Under the pieces are notes generated by a model, which was not told the DNA's origin, did no database searches, and saw nothing but the letters and a program-made list of their open reading frames with translations. From contig CM054162.1 in the NCBI GenBank assembly GCA_028751875.1, positions 8,513,730 through 8,577,729 of the forward strand: a stretch of DNA of 64,000 bases, in the 5' to 3' direction. Positions within the stretch are counted from its first letter, which is position 1, and each line of letters starts with the position of its first letter. Both the position numbers and the translations under genes were made by a program. The DNA comes from Rapana venosa. Lineage: Eukaryota; Mollusca; Gastropoda; Neogastropoda; Muricidae. Below are positions 32,545 through 43,345 of this stretch, one piece after another.

Positions 32545-32575
32545 AAGGAGGGGAAAAGTTTGCTGTCCCCAAACA
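31975..32575. repeat. CA and TC microsatellites, unique DNA, 43-G run
   Basis: CA/CCACA repeats at 32,005-32,102 and a TC tract at 32,106-32,150, then non-coding DNA. A run of 43 consecutive G lies at 32,501-32,543. No gene. Confidence 0.85.
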
Positions 32576-33375
32576 CACAAGAATGATTATAAGATATGGT
32601 TTGGACAATGGTTGATCTGTGGTTGTGATCTGTGGTTTGGACATTAGTTGATTTGTGGTTTTGGGCAGTGATTGATCTGTAGTTTGGACAATGAATAATC
32701 TGTGGCCTTGGACAATGAATGATCCGTGAATTGGGACAGTGAATGATCTATAGTTTGGACATTAGTTGATCTGTGGTTTGGGACAATAGTTAATCTGTGG
32801 TTTGGGACAATAGTTGATATGTGGTTTTGGACAATGAATGATTTGTGATTTGGACAATAAATGATATGTGGTTTGGGCAATGAATGATCTGTGGTTTGGA
32901 CAATGAATGATCTTTAGTTTGGATAATAGTTAATCTGAGAATTTTGGCAATGTATGATCTTTGGTTTGGATAATGAATGATCTGCGGTTTGGACAATAAA
33001 TAATCTTTGGTTTGGCAAATAGTTGATCTGTGGTTTTGGACAATGCATGATCTGTGGTTTTGGACAATGAATGATCTGTGGTTTGAACAATGAATGATCT
33101 GTGGTTTGGACAATGAATGATCTGTGAATTTGGACAATGACGATCTGTGGTTTGGACAATACTTGATCAGTGGTTTCAGACATTAAAAGATCTGTGGTTT
33201 GGACAATGAATGATCTGTGGTTTAGACAACAGTAGATCTTTAACTTTGGACATTGAATGAACTGTGGCTTTGGACAATAGCTGATCAGTGGTTTCGGACA
33301 TTAAAAGACCTGTCGTTTGGACAATGAATGATCTGTGACTTGGGCAATGAATTCCCCGTCCTCTTGCAAAATGAC
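32575..33375. repeat. 23-bp minisatellite, unit TTTGGACAATGAATGATCTG (array 2)
   Basis: About 34 tandem units of near 23 bp. Two main variants occur, one with AATGAATGATCTGTGG and one with AATAGTTGATCTGTGG, intermixed. All three minus frames are open for long stretches because 23 is not a multiple of three and the unit has no reverse stop. Array 1 (11,860-12,295) is the shorter inverted counterpart. Confidence 0.95.
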
Positions 33376-33583
33376 AAGCACAGGAGAAGACCGGGCACCT
33401 GCCCATCCCCCCAGTAAGGGAGCGCCAAGAAGACAGGAGAGTTACAGGCAGAAAAGACCAGGTACCTCCGCCATTCTTTGCTTTGTTGTGGTTGTGGGTG
33501 TCGTTATTCAAATTCAAATTCAAAAACTTTATTATCCTAGAGACAGAGAAATTCCGATAGGTCACCAGCCACACATAAAAACA
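33365..33583 (+). repeat. Rep-3 dispersed repeat
   Basis: Contains CACCTGCCCATCCCCCCAGT, AAGGGAGCGCCAAGAAGACA, CGCCATTCTTTGCTTTG, TTCAAATTCAAATTCAAAAA, then ATCCTAGAGACAGAGAAATT and CCACACATAAAAACAATC. Three copies occur (11,640-11,860 minus; 49,740-49,960 plus). The CAAATTCAAATTC stretch looks like a retroposon-type tail. Confidence 0.65.
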
Positions 33584-33751
33584 ATCAACATGTAATCATC
33601 ATCATCATCACTCATCCCTTGGTCGGGACGACCGTTGGGGTACCCGCACGGACGCTGCAAGTGGACCGCCAAATGGTTCTGTCCTGGGCTGCTTTCAGGA
33701 GGTTTGGTACAGTGAGGCCGGTCCACTCCTTGCACGGCTGCTCAAAACAGG

Positions 33752-34338
33752 AAAAACCCGACTCTTTTAGTTTGCGCTGGGGCACGTTCACGTCGGTAAC
33801 CTAAATACCATCTGGCTGCTATCATAAGCACACGCGCGTCCAGGCGGGTCCAATGAGCTCAGCGTCTCGCGGTGCCAGCCACATTCCTTCTTTGCTGTCT
33901 ATTAGCGACTGGGCGAATTTCTATTTGAAAGCGGTTATTTATCATTCGCTGCTGAATGTCCTACTTGATTTGTACATACTCATGACTTTAGTGAACAAAA
34001 CTTTAATACCTGCTTTTACCTTGTTTGTGGCGACGGTTAGACAGCACAAATTAGTTAACCTAATTTTAAACTTTTTTTTTTTAACACAAACATGGTGATC
34101 TCCCAAGAAACGAACGGCTGAGTGTTACGTGTGTGTGTGTGTGTCTGTGTGGTGTTGTGTGTGTAAGTAAGTCATGTTAAGTAAGAAGTAAATTAAGTCT
34201 CAGACAACCCAAAAATACGGAGACTGAATCAGACAGAGAGGAAAGAGAGAGAGAGGGGGAGGGGGAGGAGAGAGAGAAGCGAGAGGGGGGGGGGAGAGAT
34301 CTCACCTTTGTGTGGAGTGAGTGCGCGTGTGTGTTGTG

Positions 34339-34369
<31 letters not shown>

Positions 34370-36170
34370 TGGTGGCTCCCCCTGCATGCATGCGTGTGTA
34401 TGGTTATTGTGTGTGTGTGTGTGTCGTGTGTGTGTGTGTGGTGTGTGTTCGTCCCTGCATGCTGCGTGTGCCTGTGTATGTTATATGTGTGTGGTGTGTG
34501 TGTGAGCGGGGATGTAGTGTGCCGTGTGTGCGGGCGCGCGCGTGTAGCGATTGCGCGTGGTGTGTGTTCCGTGTGTGTGTGTGTGTGTGTGTGTTGTGGT
34601 GATCGCCACAGCACTCACAGATGTGCCAGTGCTTCCTGGCTGTGAGGTGTCAGTTTCAAGTGTTAACGTTATCTCTCAAGCACATGTTGTGCCTATGCGC
34701 ATCTTCTGTAGTTACATGTTGTCTGGGTTGCAACACGCGACGCGAGTGTATGAGTGTGCGGGCGCGAGCGTCATGAGTGAGACTATATAAATACGGTATG
34801 CGTACAGTATTATACTGTCCATTTTGTGTGGTGTAAATTTGTCTGCTTGTGTGTGTATGTGTGTGTGTGCACGTGCGCTCATGTGTGCTGTGTTTATTTA
34901 TTTGCTTATTCTTTTATTTCAAGATAATGGCAATAAGCATCATGTGCTTTTTAAAAACTAGTTTCCCGTTAAATGCAGTTTTGTAAATTTTGTCATGCCG
35001 TATTTGTGTGTGTGTATTTTCTATTCTGCTTTTTTCTTTTTGCGCGTGTCAGCTTTTGATGTCAAAGTGCATAGGGCCTGTGTGCAAGTTTTTGTGGATT
35101 TTTTTTTACACATCACACAGGGACGGATTAGTAGAGTAACATCTTGATCACAACAAATTCTTAACACAGCGATCAGAAAATGCTTTTGAACGAGTATCAG
35201 AAACATCAGTGAAATAAAAAACCTGAGCCATTTGTGAGGTATTTGCTTATGACAGTATAGGCGGATACTGACAAGACATCATGTTTTCTAACTGCGTGTT
35301 TCTCGGGTTATAATTATGATCTGTACTGGAATTGGTTCATGAACAAACTTCAGCTGTAGCAAGGAGACCACGCTAAAAGCTGAGAAACAGTAGACGTTTA
35401 TCGTGCTGTACACGCCTGACCAGCAGGAGCGTGTTTTATAGACAGACAAGCTATCAGATATAGCTGATACTAAAGTACTGCGGCGACTCTCTCCCCACAC
35501 TCTCCATCACCCTGCCTCTCACGCGCTGGCCGCGCACGCGGAGCTGGTAGCCGCTACGGGTGTTTATTTATGGCCTCGATTTCTGCAACCAAGGTATATT
35601 TCCGCTGCCCCCCAAAAAGGTTAGTCTGCATTGCAGACTATTCAATGTTTTCCTCTCTATGTTCATTGTTTATCTAAAATAAGTATGTCGCTTTTCTTTA
35701 GAGAGAGATTAGAAATGTCAGTTTTTGTGATTGTGTTTCTTTCTTCACTGCACCTCGCCTTTTATCTCATGTCTGTTTTGAAACTGGCTGTCACAACAAC
35801 CAGTATGAAAAAAGTACATGGAGTTATTGGACGCTAAAAGAAAGCTCTGTTTAAAGCTCATTTTAAAAAGTGCTTTGCTTGTCATTTTAAACAATTCTCC
35901 ACTGTGCAAGAGGATGTGTGAACAGACAACAAGGGTACAATCTTTAGGCTGACACGGCTACAGGCTGAAGCCCCTAGTCTTGGCTACCAGCTTTCGATTT
36001 GCCTCTGGTTATTCTAAATTCCCCAGCCCTGCCAGCTGCCAGTCCATGAAACTTTGGCTGGGAAACTATACGCGAGGGTTTTGAGAAGCAGTGCTTGATC
36101 GTTGATTTCCAGCTTTTGCGTGGTTGTTCCCTGCCTCCTTGCTCCCTTTCACCCATTCCCTGCAGGACTG
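33752..36170 (+). repeat. Direct repeat DR1, copy 1
   Basis: This block is repeated at 50,135-52,553 at a constant offset of 16,383 bp. Every corresponding ORF has the same length and sequence, and the long GT tracts show no length difference. It contains non-LINE DNA (33,780-35,950), GT/GC microsatellites (34,127-34,165; 34,318-34,600), a Rep-1-like segment (34,905-34,990) and the 3' end of LINE-B3. I see no gene in the 33,780-35,950 core. The ORFs there are C/V/H-rich repeat products, and one at 33,853-34,098 has no recognised motif. Confidence 0.9.
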
Positions 36171-38387
36171 TCTTTGACAGGCTGTTTATGCCTTGGTTGC
36201 TGTGGCCAAACCATTTCAGTTTCCTCCGTTGACTGTATCTAGCAAGGGTATTCTGTTTGCCAGCCAGTGCCTCGATCTGTTTTCCTGCCAGACGTAGTCA
36301 TTGGTTTTACGGTCTCTGTAGGTGATGCGTTCAGGACATCCGCCTGAGGCACTTCAATCTCAAAGGTTGAATCGCGACATTCTAAATCGGCAGTAAGTGT
36401 CCCATGCTTCACAGCTGTACAAGGCAAGGGATCTGTGACGAGTGCCTTATAGAGTCTGAACCTTAGTGTGGTAATAGTTGTGTGTTTTCCCCACACTTTC
36501 GAGCCTGCATATTCATGCAGACGAGAGTGCCACAGCAAGTCTGATCTTCACACTTCTTGTGTGTCGTCCCTTCTTGGCGTGATGACTGCACCAAGTACTT
36601 GAAAGTTTTCCACTCCTCTAGTTGTCTTTCGCCACTCATCTTGAATAGCTGTGGGATGGTCGGTGTGGTACTGTTCACTAGGATCTTGCTCTTTTCCGTG
36701 CTGACTCTCCATACCGAGAGGCATTTGGCTGATGGTTTTCCAGACTGGTGGTGAATCCTAGGAGATTCAACTCACTGCGGCCCATGAGATCAATATCAGC
36801 TGCGAATCGAACATTGCAGTCTGTGGCCTTACCTCCTATTGTGATTTTGGGTCTTGAAGTCAGGAGGGCCTCAGCATGATGTTCTCCAGGAACACTTGAA
36901 AAGACGGGGGTAGCGGCAGCCTTGTCGAACCTCCCAACTGAACTCGAAGACAACTCCCCGATATCTCCACCCATGCAGGACGCACTGTGGGAGCTTTTCA
37001 TACAGCGCCTGGATGACTTGAATCAGGTCCTCGTCGAAGCTATAGTCCTCATGACTTCCACAGAGCTTCTTGCCACACCTCGGTCGAAGGCGTACTGAAG
37101 GTCAATGAAGATTGTTGTAGAGCTGTAGCTCGACATTTGGAGATGCTTCCTCTATGAGCATTCTGAGTTGAAGATCTGCTCGGACAGTGCTTTGACCTGG
37201 GACGAATCCTGCCAGTTCTTCTGCTAGGATTCTTCTGCTTGTGGTTTCAGCCTGTTCAACGGCAATGCGTACATATCTTTGCTTGGATGGCTTAATCAGA
37301 ACCTGATTGTTCTGTCAATTTTGGCACTTCTAATCACGGTCTCCCTTCTTTGGAAGTGGAACTATGATGGGATTGGTCCACTGTTTCAGCGCCACTCTTT
37401 TGCTGTCCAAATGCTTGGCAGATGATTGTTAATGCCATGATCTTCTCTGCGGCCCTCCCGTTCCTTGATGAGCTCAGCCGGGATGTTGTCATCCCTCGGT
37501 GATTGCCTCCTTTCAAGGATCTTACCTGCTTCTTCTACCTCTTCCCCAGCACCTGTGAGCTTTCAGGATCTGAATGGTCCTGGACTTCTGTACCCCCTCG
37601 AGAAGGTTTGTTCGGATCAGCCTTCAGCTTGTATTTGTACAGGTCGCTGCCATTATTCTGCCTCCATCATTTCATGATAGTGCGCTCCTGTAAGGACTGA
37701 CCCCTCTTTGTCTTCAATAACGGAGGTCTTATGCTGCTGGGACTTGGTTAGATACCTTGATGGTCTGGTTACGGCCACTTTGCTTGTCTCCTTTCGCCAT
37801 TGCCATCTCAACCTTGGAGCATTGTTCTGACATCCAGTTCCCATGGCCTCAGTCATCTTCTTCTGATTTACCTGTTGACTGTTCTAAAACTTTCGGCGTT
37901 TCTGGGTTTTTGTTCTCGCATGGCTTAAGCTCTCTACCATGTCGCCCACAGTCCAGGATATCGTTGGTAACCCACGGTGCGTTCTTATTCCTCTCTTTCC
38001 CACAGGATCTCCAGCGCTGTCTCCTAATGGTCTTGCTGAAGGTCTCAGTGAGTTGTTGATGTCATCTGGAGAGGAAATTCACATGGTACAAACAGCCCCC
38101 TATCTCAGCTTTAAAGATTTCAGCGACTTCGGGTCCTCAGCTTTTCCAGTTGAATCGCAAACGGGGATTTCTCCTTCAGGTTCTATGGTCTTACAGCTTA
38201 TCTGTAGGGTCATGAGTACCATGTACGTGGTCACTGCAATATCAGCGCCAGGGAAACTTCTTGTCTGGGCTTTAAGTGACTGCTCGACTTAAATCGTTAT
38301 GGGGCCAAGATGTAAGTCAATCCGTTTCATCTGTCTTTACCAATTGTGTGGCCACGTCGTTCCTTCTTGAATGTCTTGTGGGGCTAT
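35950..38387 (-). pseudogene. LINE-B3 ORF2 body (endonuclease end to C-terminus)
   Basis: Minus strand from 38,387. Remnant endonuclease: FPGADI-like block near 38,250. Linker: SQQHKTSVIEDKEGSVLTG at 37,735-37,680. RT: GVRQG-like block near 36,930, a decayed active site VRFAADIDLMG near 36,805 in which the D-D pair reads A-D, and STTPTIPQLFKMSG (36,672). Connection: RFRLYKALV and GTLTADLE (about 36,450-36,390). C-terminus: RRKLKWFGHSNQ and LSKTVLQGMGE (36,240-36,130). After about 36,110 it diverges into non-LINE DNA. It is RTE-like, subfamily distinct from B1 and B2, with many frameshifts. Confidence 0.85.
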
Positions 38388-38399
38388 ATCAACATGTAA

Positions 38400-39350
38400 G
38401 CATTTCATATAAACACACACACACCACACACACCACACACACACGACCCACACACACACACACACACACACACCACACCCACACACATACAAATTATTCG
38501 AACAGGCAGCAGCTCTCTGTCAGAGATAAAAAAAAAACCGCCCACAAATCAGCAATACCCTCAGCCAGTCATAAACTCACCAAGTAACAATCACTAAATA
38601 CTCATGTGCGCCACCAGTAAACCCATGCATCCGGGCCGCGACAGCGCGGCGCGCGCGCACACAACACACACACACACACACACTACACAACACACCACAC
38701 ACAACACACACACACACAACTCACACACACAACACAAACACCACACACAACACTCACACACCACGACACACACACACACGCACACCACACACAAACAGCC
38801 ACAATTGTTTAAACATGTTTGTATAAGACAAATATCAAATGAAACTTTTATACTCTCTGTTCTACCAAGACATTGAACAGATCTGAAAAACTAAAAACAC
38901 ACAACGCATTGTTTATATACATAATTTAAATTGGTATAACACGTATAATAAGATCAATAACAAATGCCGTTAACTGCACGTGGCCAAGCAGCATTGTTTG
39001 AATTGGGGACGTGGCGGTGGGGAGTGGTGGATGTGAGGTTGGTGATTATAGTAAGGGCGTGGTGATGGTGAGGAGGTGGTGGGTGGACAGGTAGTGGTGG
39101 TTGTGTGTGGGTTTATTCAATGTGGGTTACTGCATCTGTATCCTACATCTCTCTGTCTCTCTCGTCCTCTCTCTGTCTCTGCGAGCCTCTCTCTTCTCTC
39201 TCTCTCTCTCTCATCTTTAATCTTCATTCTCTCTCTCTTCTCGTCTCGCTCTCTCTCTTTTTCACCCCCCCCCCCCCCCATCATAACTCTCTTCTCCACT
39301 CTCACTCCCTACTCCTCTCTCTCTCTCTCTCTCACACTCTCACTCTCTGG
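38400..39350. other. CA microsatellites, GGTGG block, TC tract
   Basis: CA/CCACA repeats (38,413-38,488; 38,655-38,800), a CGCG patch at 38,640, a GGTGG-rich block at 39,005-39,115 and a TC tract at 39,150-39,345 with a C run. Matched to 11,620-10,800 in reverse. No gene. Confidence 0.8.
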
Positions 39351-39351
39351 G

Positions 39352-39600
39352 GACGATAGCCTAGGGTTAGAACACATTGCGCTCGGACATATCAGACAAA
39401 ACCCGGGTTCAATTCCCTTTTCAAAGAGGATATTATCCCCCTGGAGCTTAACATCAGTGCAGTTCTTCACTCTCACCCACAAGTCCTTCGGAGGAGACTA
39501 TAAACCTAGGCCTCCTTGCGAACGCATGGCAGAACATTCTTGCGCACACGTTAAAATCCTGTTCCACTTTTTCGAGAGTAGCGCCATTGTGTGTCTGTCG
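39352..39600 (+). mobile_element. SINE-1, tRNA-derived SINE (right-arm copy)
   Basis: Head GGACGATAGCCTAGGGTTAG (A-box-like TAGCCTAGGGTTAGAA) with B-box-like GGGTTCAATTCCC at 39,405-39,417. The body contains AGAGGATATTATCCCC, CTTCGGAGGAGACTATAAAC and GCGCACACGTTAAAATCC. It differs from SINE-3 in the head but shares the GAGACTATAAAC and CACACGTTAAA type of central body, suggesting a common body with different tRNA heads. Confidence 0.8.
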
Positions 39601-40335
39601 GAACAGATGACAAGAATTCACAAAACAGCATACATACAGGGACTGGGGTGTAAAAAAAGCACATAAGTGAGACTTATTGCATTAACACCTCGGTATTACA
39701 GAAATTTTAAAAAAATGAATAAAATCAACCATATTTAAAAATCAATTCCCTCTCTCTCGTGTGCGCCCGCATTTTCTGTTTATCTCTGTCTCTCATTTAT
39801 GCCTATATTTTTCTCTGTCTTGTCTGTCTGTCTGTTTGCATGTCTCTCTCTCTCTGTGACAACACCCTCTGTACATATATGTCTCAGTCCCCCCCCCCCC
39901 CCCCCCCGCCCAACATAAATACTTACACAAACACCCCCTCATATTCCACTCACAATCAACACACACACACACCACCACGTCAACCACCACCACCACGCAC
40001 CAAACCACCACCCCACCCACCACCTCCACCCACCACCACTGCCATCGGCCCACACACACCACACACACACAAAAACACCACACACACACAACACACACCA
40101 CACACACACAACACACGCACGTCCTTGTTTCATTTTCCACAAGCTGTGCCTGCCTTCCCTGTATGTTTTTTCTGTGGGAAAATTTTTTTTTTTGGTAAAA
40201 GAGAAGTTGCTAGAATTCTCTGATAGGACAAACGTCAAACAATCGAGATAAACCACCCCCCGCCCAGCCTCTGGACACTCCCTATCCCCCCTCCCCAACA
40301 AGACAAACCCTCAACCATGCCCCCCTAAAAAGCCA
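39600..40335. repeat. Rep-1 copy, TC/C tracts, CCACC/CA repeats
   Basis: Rep-1 (plus) at 39,640-39,690 (GGGACTGGGGTG, AAGCACATAAGTGAGACTTA). TCTC/TCTG at 39,780-39,860, a C run at 39,891-39,907, CCACC and CACACA repeats at 39,958-40,120. The counterpart is 9,905-10,545. Confidence 0.75.
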
Positions 40336-40460
40336 AACCTCTGGTTGACCGGCGTACAGCCAGTGTTCAGGAGAACCGCGTTTCACTCTCAACCCACGGG
40401 TACCATGAAGTCGTGGGTTCGAATCTCCGGCGTCGTCCGGATATCAATGGTGGGACATAT
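40335..40460 (+). mobile_element. SINE-2 tRNA-like head (right-arm copy)
   Basis: GGTTGACCGGCGTACAGCCA then AGTGTTCAGGAGAACCGCG (A-box-like) and GGTTCGAATCTCC (40,416-40,428; B box). The spacing between them is longer than in a functional tRNA, as is usual in aged SINEs. The following body is short and A-rich. No intact tRNA cloverleaf is evident. Confidence 0.7.
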
Positions 40461-41395
40461 TTTAAACAATCTCCCAGGTCAACTTCAATCACGTCAACTA
40501 TGATCTTATTGAGGGTACAGATTAAGTTTATACAACTTTTTGCCATCCTGCCCTAAAAACAAGAAAAAAAACATCGAGAAAATTGACATAAAAGCACTCA
40601 AAACAACATTGTCCACCCTGTTGAAAGACAAATCTATGATCATATTGGTTTTTATATAAATCCTGACTAAACAAACTACATGATAAAGCAAATCAAGACA
40701 GATAGTCAAAAGCCAAGTCAGAGATCAGCTAAATGAAGAAAAAAAAAAAAACCCACAATAACAAAAACAAACAACAACAATCACACAAACACGAACAGCA
40801 ACCAAACTAAAAACCACCCAACAAACACACAAACAAACAAACAAACAAACAAACAACAATAGGCAACACAAAACAAAAACAAACAAAAACAACACAAAAA
40901 CAAAAAGCAAAAAGAACAAAAAAGAAGACTCACCAGACATGATAAAACAAAACAAGACAGTTATAAACCCAAATATATGGAGTTAGTGGTGTGTGTGTTG
41001 TATTTGGTGTGTGTGTGTGTAAAACTACAATAAAGTGATATATATCACCATTATGTATGCCACCTGCAGGTATGAATCCTTCACAACGGAAAGTGAAATT
41101 GGTGTAGGTAAAGATCCTTTGATATTATTTTCTCTTGGTTTCTTTCTTTCGTGTTTTTTTGTTTCAAATCTTTCCATGGAGCGGGGGTGTTTTTTTATTT
41201 CATTTTCTTGCATAATGGACATTTTATTCTAAAGATTTTTCCTTCTCTACTTTAACGCTCTCTGTCAGTCCCCCTCGCAATTTTTACAAAACGTTGTGTT
41301 GTTTTCTGCTCTCTTTCTCTTTCCACTTAGTGGTTTTTGTATCGGTGTTGTTGTTGGGGGTAATGACCTATGTTTATGTTTGAAGCAGTGTTAGA
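40460..41395. other. Non-coding, A-rich with CAAA repeats
   Basis: Bases 40,735-40,920 are CAAA/AACA-rich and 40,988-41,023 is GT-rich. The remainder is unrecognised. Matched to 9,770-8,905 in reverse. No gene. Confidence 0.75.
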
Positions 41396-42445
41396 ATCTT
41401 GTGTTTGCTGTTTTGGGGTTTGTTTGTGTTTTTGCGTCTCTTGTTTGCTGTCGCGTTGTGTTTGCTGTTTCGTTTTGTTTGCTGTTTCGTTTGTTTGCGT
41501 ATTATTTAGATTGCTCGTTTGTTTGCTGTTTCTCATTTGTTTGCTGTTTTGTTTGTTTGCTGATTCGTTTGTTTGCTGTTCGGTTTGTTTGCTGTTTCCT
41601 TTGTTTTGTGTTTTCTTTTGTTTGCTGTTTCGTGTGTTTGCAGTTTCGCTTTGTTTGCTGTTTCGTGAGTTTGCTGTTTGTTTCTGCCGCTTTCGTGGTG
41701 TTTGCTGTTTCGTTTGTGTTGCTGTTTGTTTGTTTTGCTGTTTCCTTTGAGTTTTGTCTGTCTTTCTTTCTTTCTTATTGTTTGCTGTTTCCGTGGGTTT
41801 GCTGTTTCGTTTGTTTGCTGTTTCGGTGTATGCTGTTTGGTTGGCTGTTCTTGTGTTTGCTGTTTCGTTTGTTGATTCACTCAGCGTGTGTTTGTTGCTG
41901 TATCGTTTGTTTGCTGTTCATTTGTTTGGTGATTTCGTTTTGTTTGCTGTTTGTATTGCGGATTACGGTTGTTAGCTGTTTGGTTTTGTTTGCTTTTTGT
42001 TTGTTTGCTGTTTTCTTTGTTTTGCTGTTTTTGTTCTGTTTCTCGTTTTTCGTGTGTTTGCTGTTTTTCGATTTGGTTTAACTGTATTCGTTTAGATTCT
42101 GCGGTTTCGTTTGTTTGCTGTTTCATTTGTTTGGTGATTTCGTGTGTTCGCTGTTGTTTTCGCTGTATTGTTTTGTATGGTGTTTCGTTCGTTTGTTGCG
42201 GTGACGTTTGTTTCTGCTGTTTCGTTAGTTTTGCTGTTTCGTTGTTTTGTGTTTCTTCTTTTTCTTTTGCTGTGAGAGAGCCATTGTTTGCTGCTCGTTT
42301 GTTTGCTGTTTTGTTGTTGCTGTTTTTGTTTGAATAGCTGGTTTCATTTGTTTTGCTGTTCGTTTGTTTATGCGTCTTTCGTTTTGTTTTGCTGTTGTTA
42401 GGGATTTGTTGCGTTGGATTATTTAATTGTCTTTTGTTTGTTTGC
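41395..42445. repeat. TTTGTTTGCTGTTTCG minisatellite (array 2)
   Basis: More than 50 imperfect units of about 14-20 bp built from GTTTGCTGTTTCGTTT. It is the reverse complement of array 1 and marks the outer boundary of the inverted duplication. Long F/C/V-rich ORFs (for example 41,401-42,081) come from the repeat. Confidence 0.9.
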
Positions 42446-43345
42446 TTGTCTCTGCACCACCATCCACCCACCCACACACACCTCTTATGATACTTTTATC
42501 CTTTGGGGGTAAAGGGGGACGCGGGGGGGGGGGGGGGGGGGGGTAAAAGGGAAGGGGCGCGGGCGGGAGGGCCCGGGGGGGAGGGGGGGGGGGGGCGTTT
42601 GGGGGGGGTTCTACGTTATACTGATTGTTCTATCTTTCTTGTGTTGTATTTCTACTCCTCGGTTTGTTTCTCGTTGTTTTTGGGTTTCTATTTTTCTTTT
42701 TTTATCTTCTTCTTTCTTTTCCCCGTCATTTCATTCCTTTAAGTTTCATTCTTTCAAGTTATCATTTTGTTGGGTTTGGGTTTGGTTTTCTTTGTTCATT
42801 TTTTCGCTGTTTTTTCTTCTTTTAAAAATTTTCTCAATCTGTTCGTTCGATTCCATTCCTTCCCCCTACCTTCCTTACTTGTTACATTCTTCATTCCCAT
42901 CATTCGCTCAATAATTTTCTCCTGTCTTTTTTTTTCTTCGTTCATTTCGTGTTTTTTTCTACTCTTCTGTGTTTTATGTGTTTGTTTTATTTGTTCGGCC
43001 CTCAACCCATTCTTTGGTTGGGTGTGTCATCTCTTTGGGGGGGGGGGGGGGGGGGGCAGTCGGCCTTCTTTTTTAACGTGTTTTTCTTTTTTTTACGCGG
43101 CAATATAATACGGGTTTTTTTTGCTTGGGGGGGAAGGGGGGGGTGTAGTTTATTTTATTTTCTTCCCTCCGTTCTTCTCTTTTGTCCCCTTCAATGCTTC
43201 GTAAGTTTATTCCTTCTTTCTTATTTCTTCTTACCCTTCCTTGCTTTCTTGTTTCGTTCTTCATATCTCTTATCTTTTCCTTCCTGTTTTTATTTCCATG
43301 AGATGTTCAGTAAGCAATGACATATTTTTCTTCGTCGTCGTTGTG
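42445..43345. other. G runs and T-rich low-complexity DNA
   Basis: G runs at 42,522-42,543 and 42,580-42,610, and another at 43,037-43,056; the rest is T-rich. No gene is supported. Confidence 0.75.

Larger units (their letters stand above)
33584..38399 (-). mobile_element. 4.8-kb LINE-containing insertion flanked by 12-bp target-site duplication
   Basis: ATCAACATGTAA occurs at 33,584-33,595 and 38,388-38,399 and brackets the insertion. At the low end the element starts with TCATCATCATCATC (an ATG tail on the minus strand), followed by a LINE C-terminal reading (KEWTGLTVPNLLKAAQDR, about 33,735-33,680, minus). At the high end it stops 5'-truncated inside an APE endonuclease. The left arm, around 11,621-11,650, has the uninterrupted sequence. 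The middle (about 33,780-36,110) is not LINE-like and is probably nested. Confidence 0.85.
27056..42445 (-). repeat. Right arm of large inverted duplication
   Basis: In reverse complement this segment follows the left arm (8,225-17,075) block by block. It has two extra insertions: an RNase H LINE at about 28,437-29,420 and a LINE-containing 4.8 kb at 33,596-38,387. Sequence quality is better than in the left arm. It begins exactly at the scaffold gap. Confidence 0.85.

Noticed and set aside
33853..34098. Possible small host protein (81 codons, repeated at 50,236)
   Set aside because: The ORF is duplicated only because the whole block is. It has no recognisable motif, and nothing in the surroundings suggests an exon. 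Left as unassigned.
40335..40460. Functional tRNA gene
   Set aside because: It has A/B-box-like words but no foldable cloverleaf or acceptor stem, and its copy in the left arm is equally degraded. A SINE head fits better. The SINE-1 and SINE-3 heads were treated the same way.
8225..42445. Fold-back (template plus complement) read artefact as the explanation of the inverted duplication
   Set aside because: The arms differ by at least three clean insertions, two of them with target-site duplications, which a single-molecule artefact would not produce.
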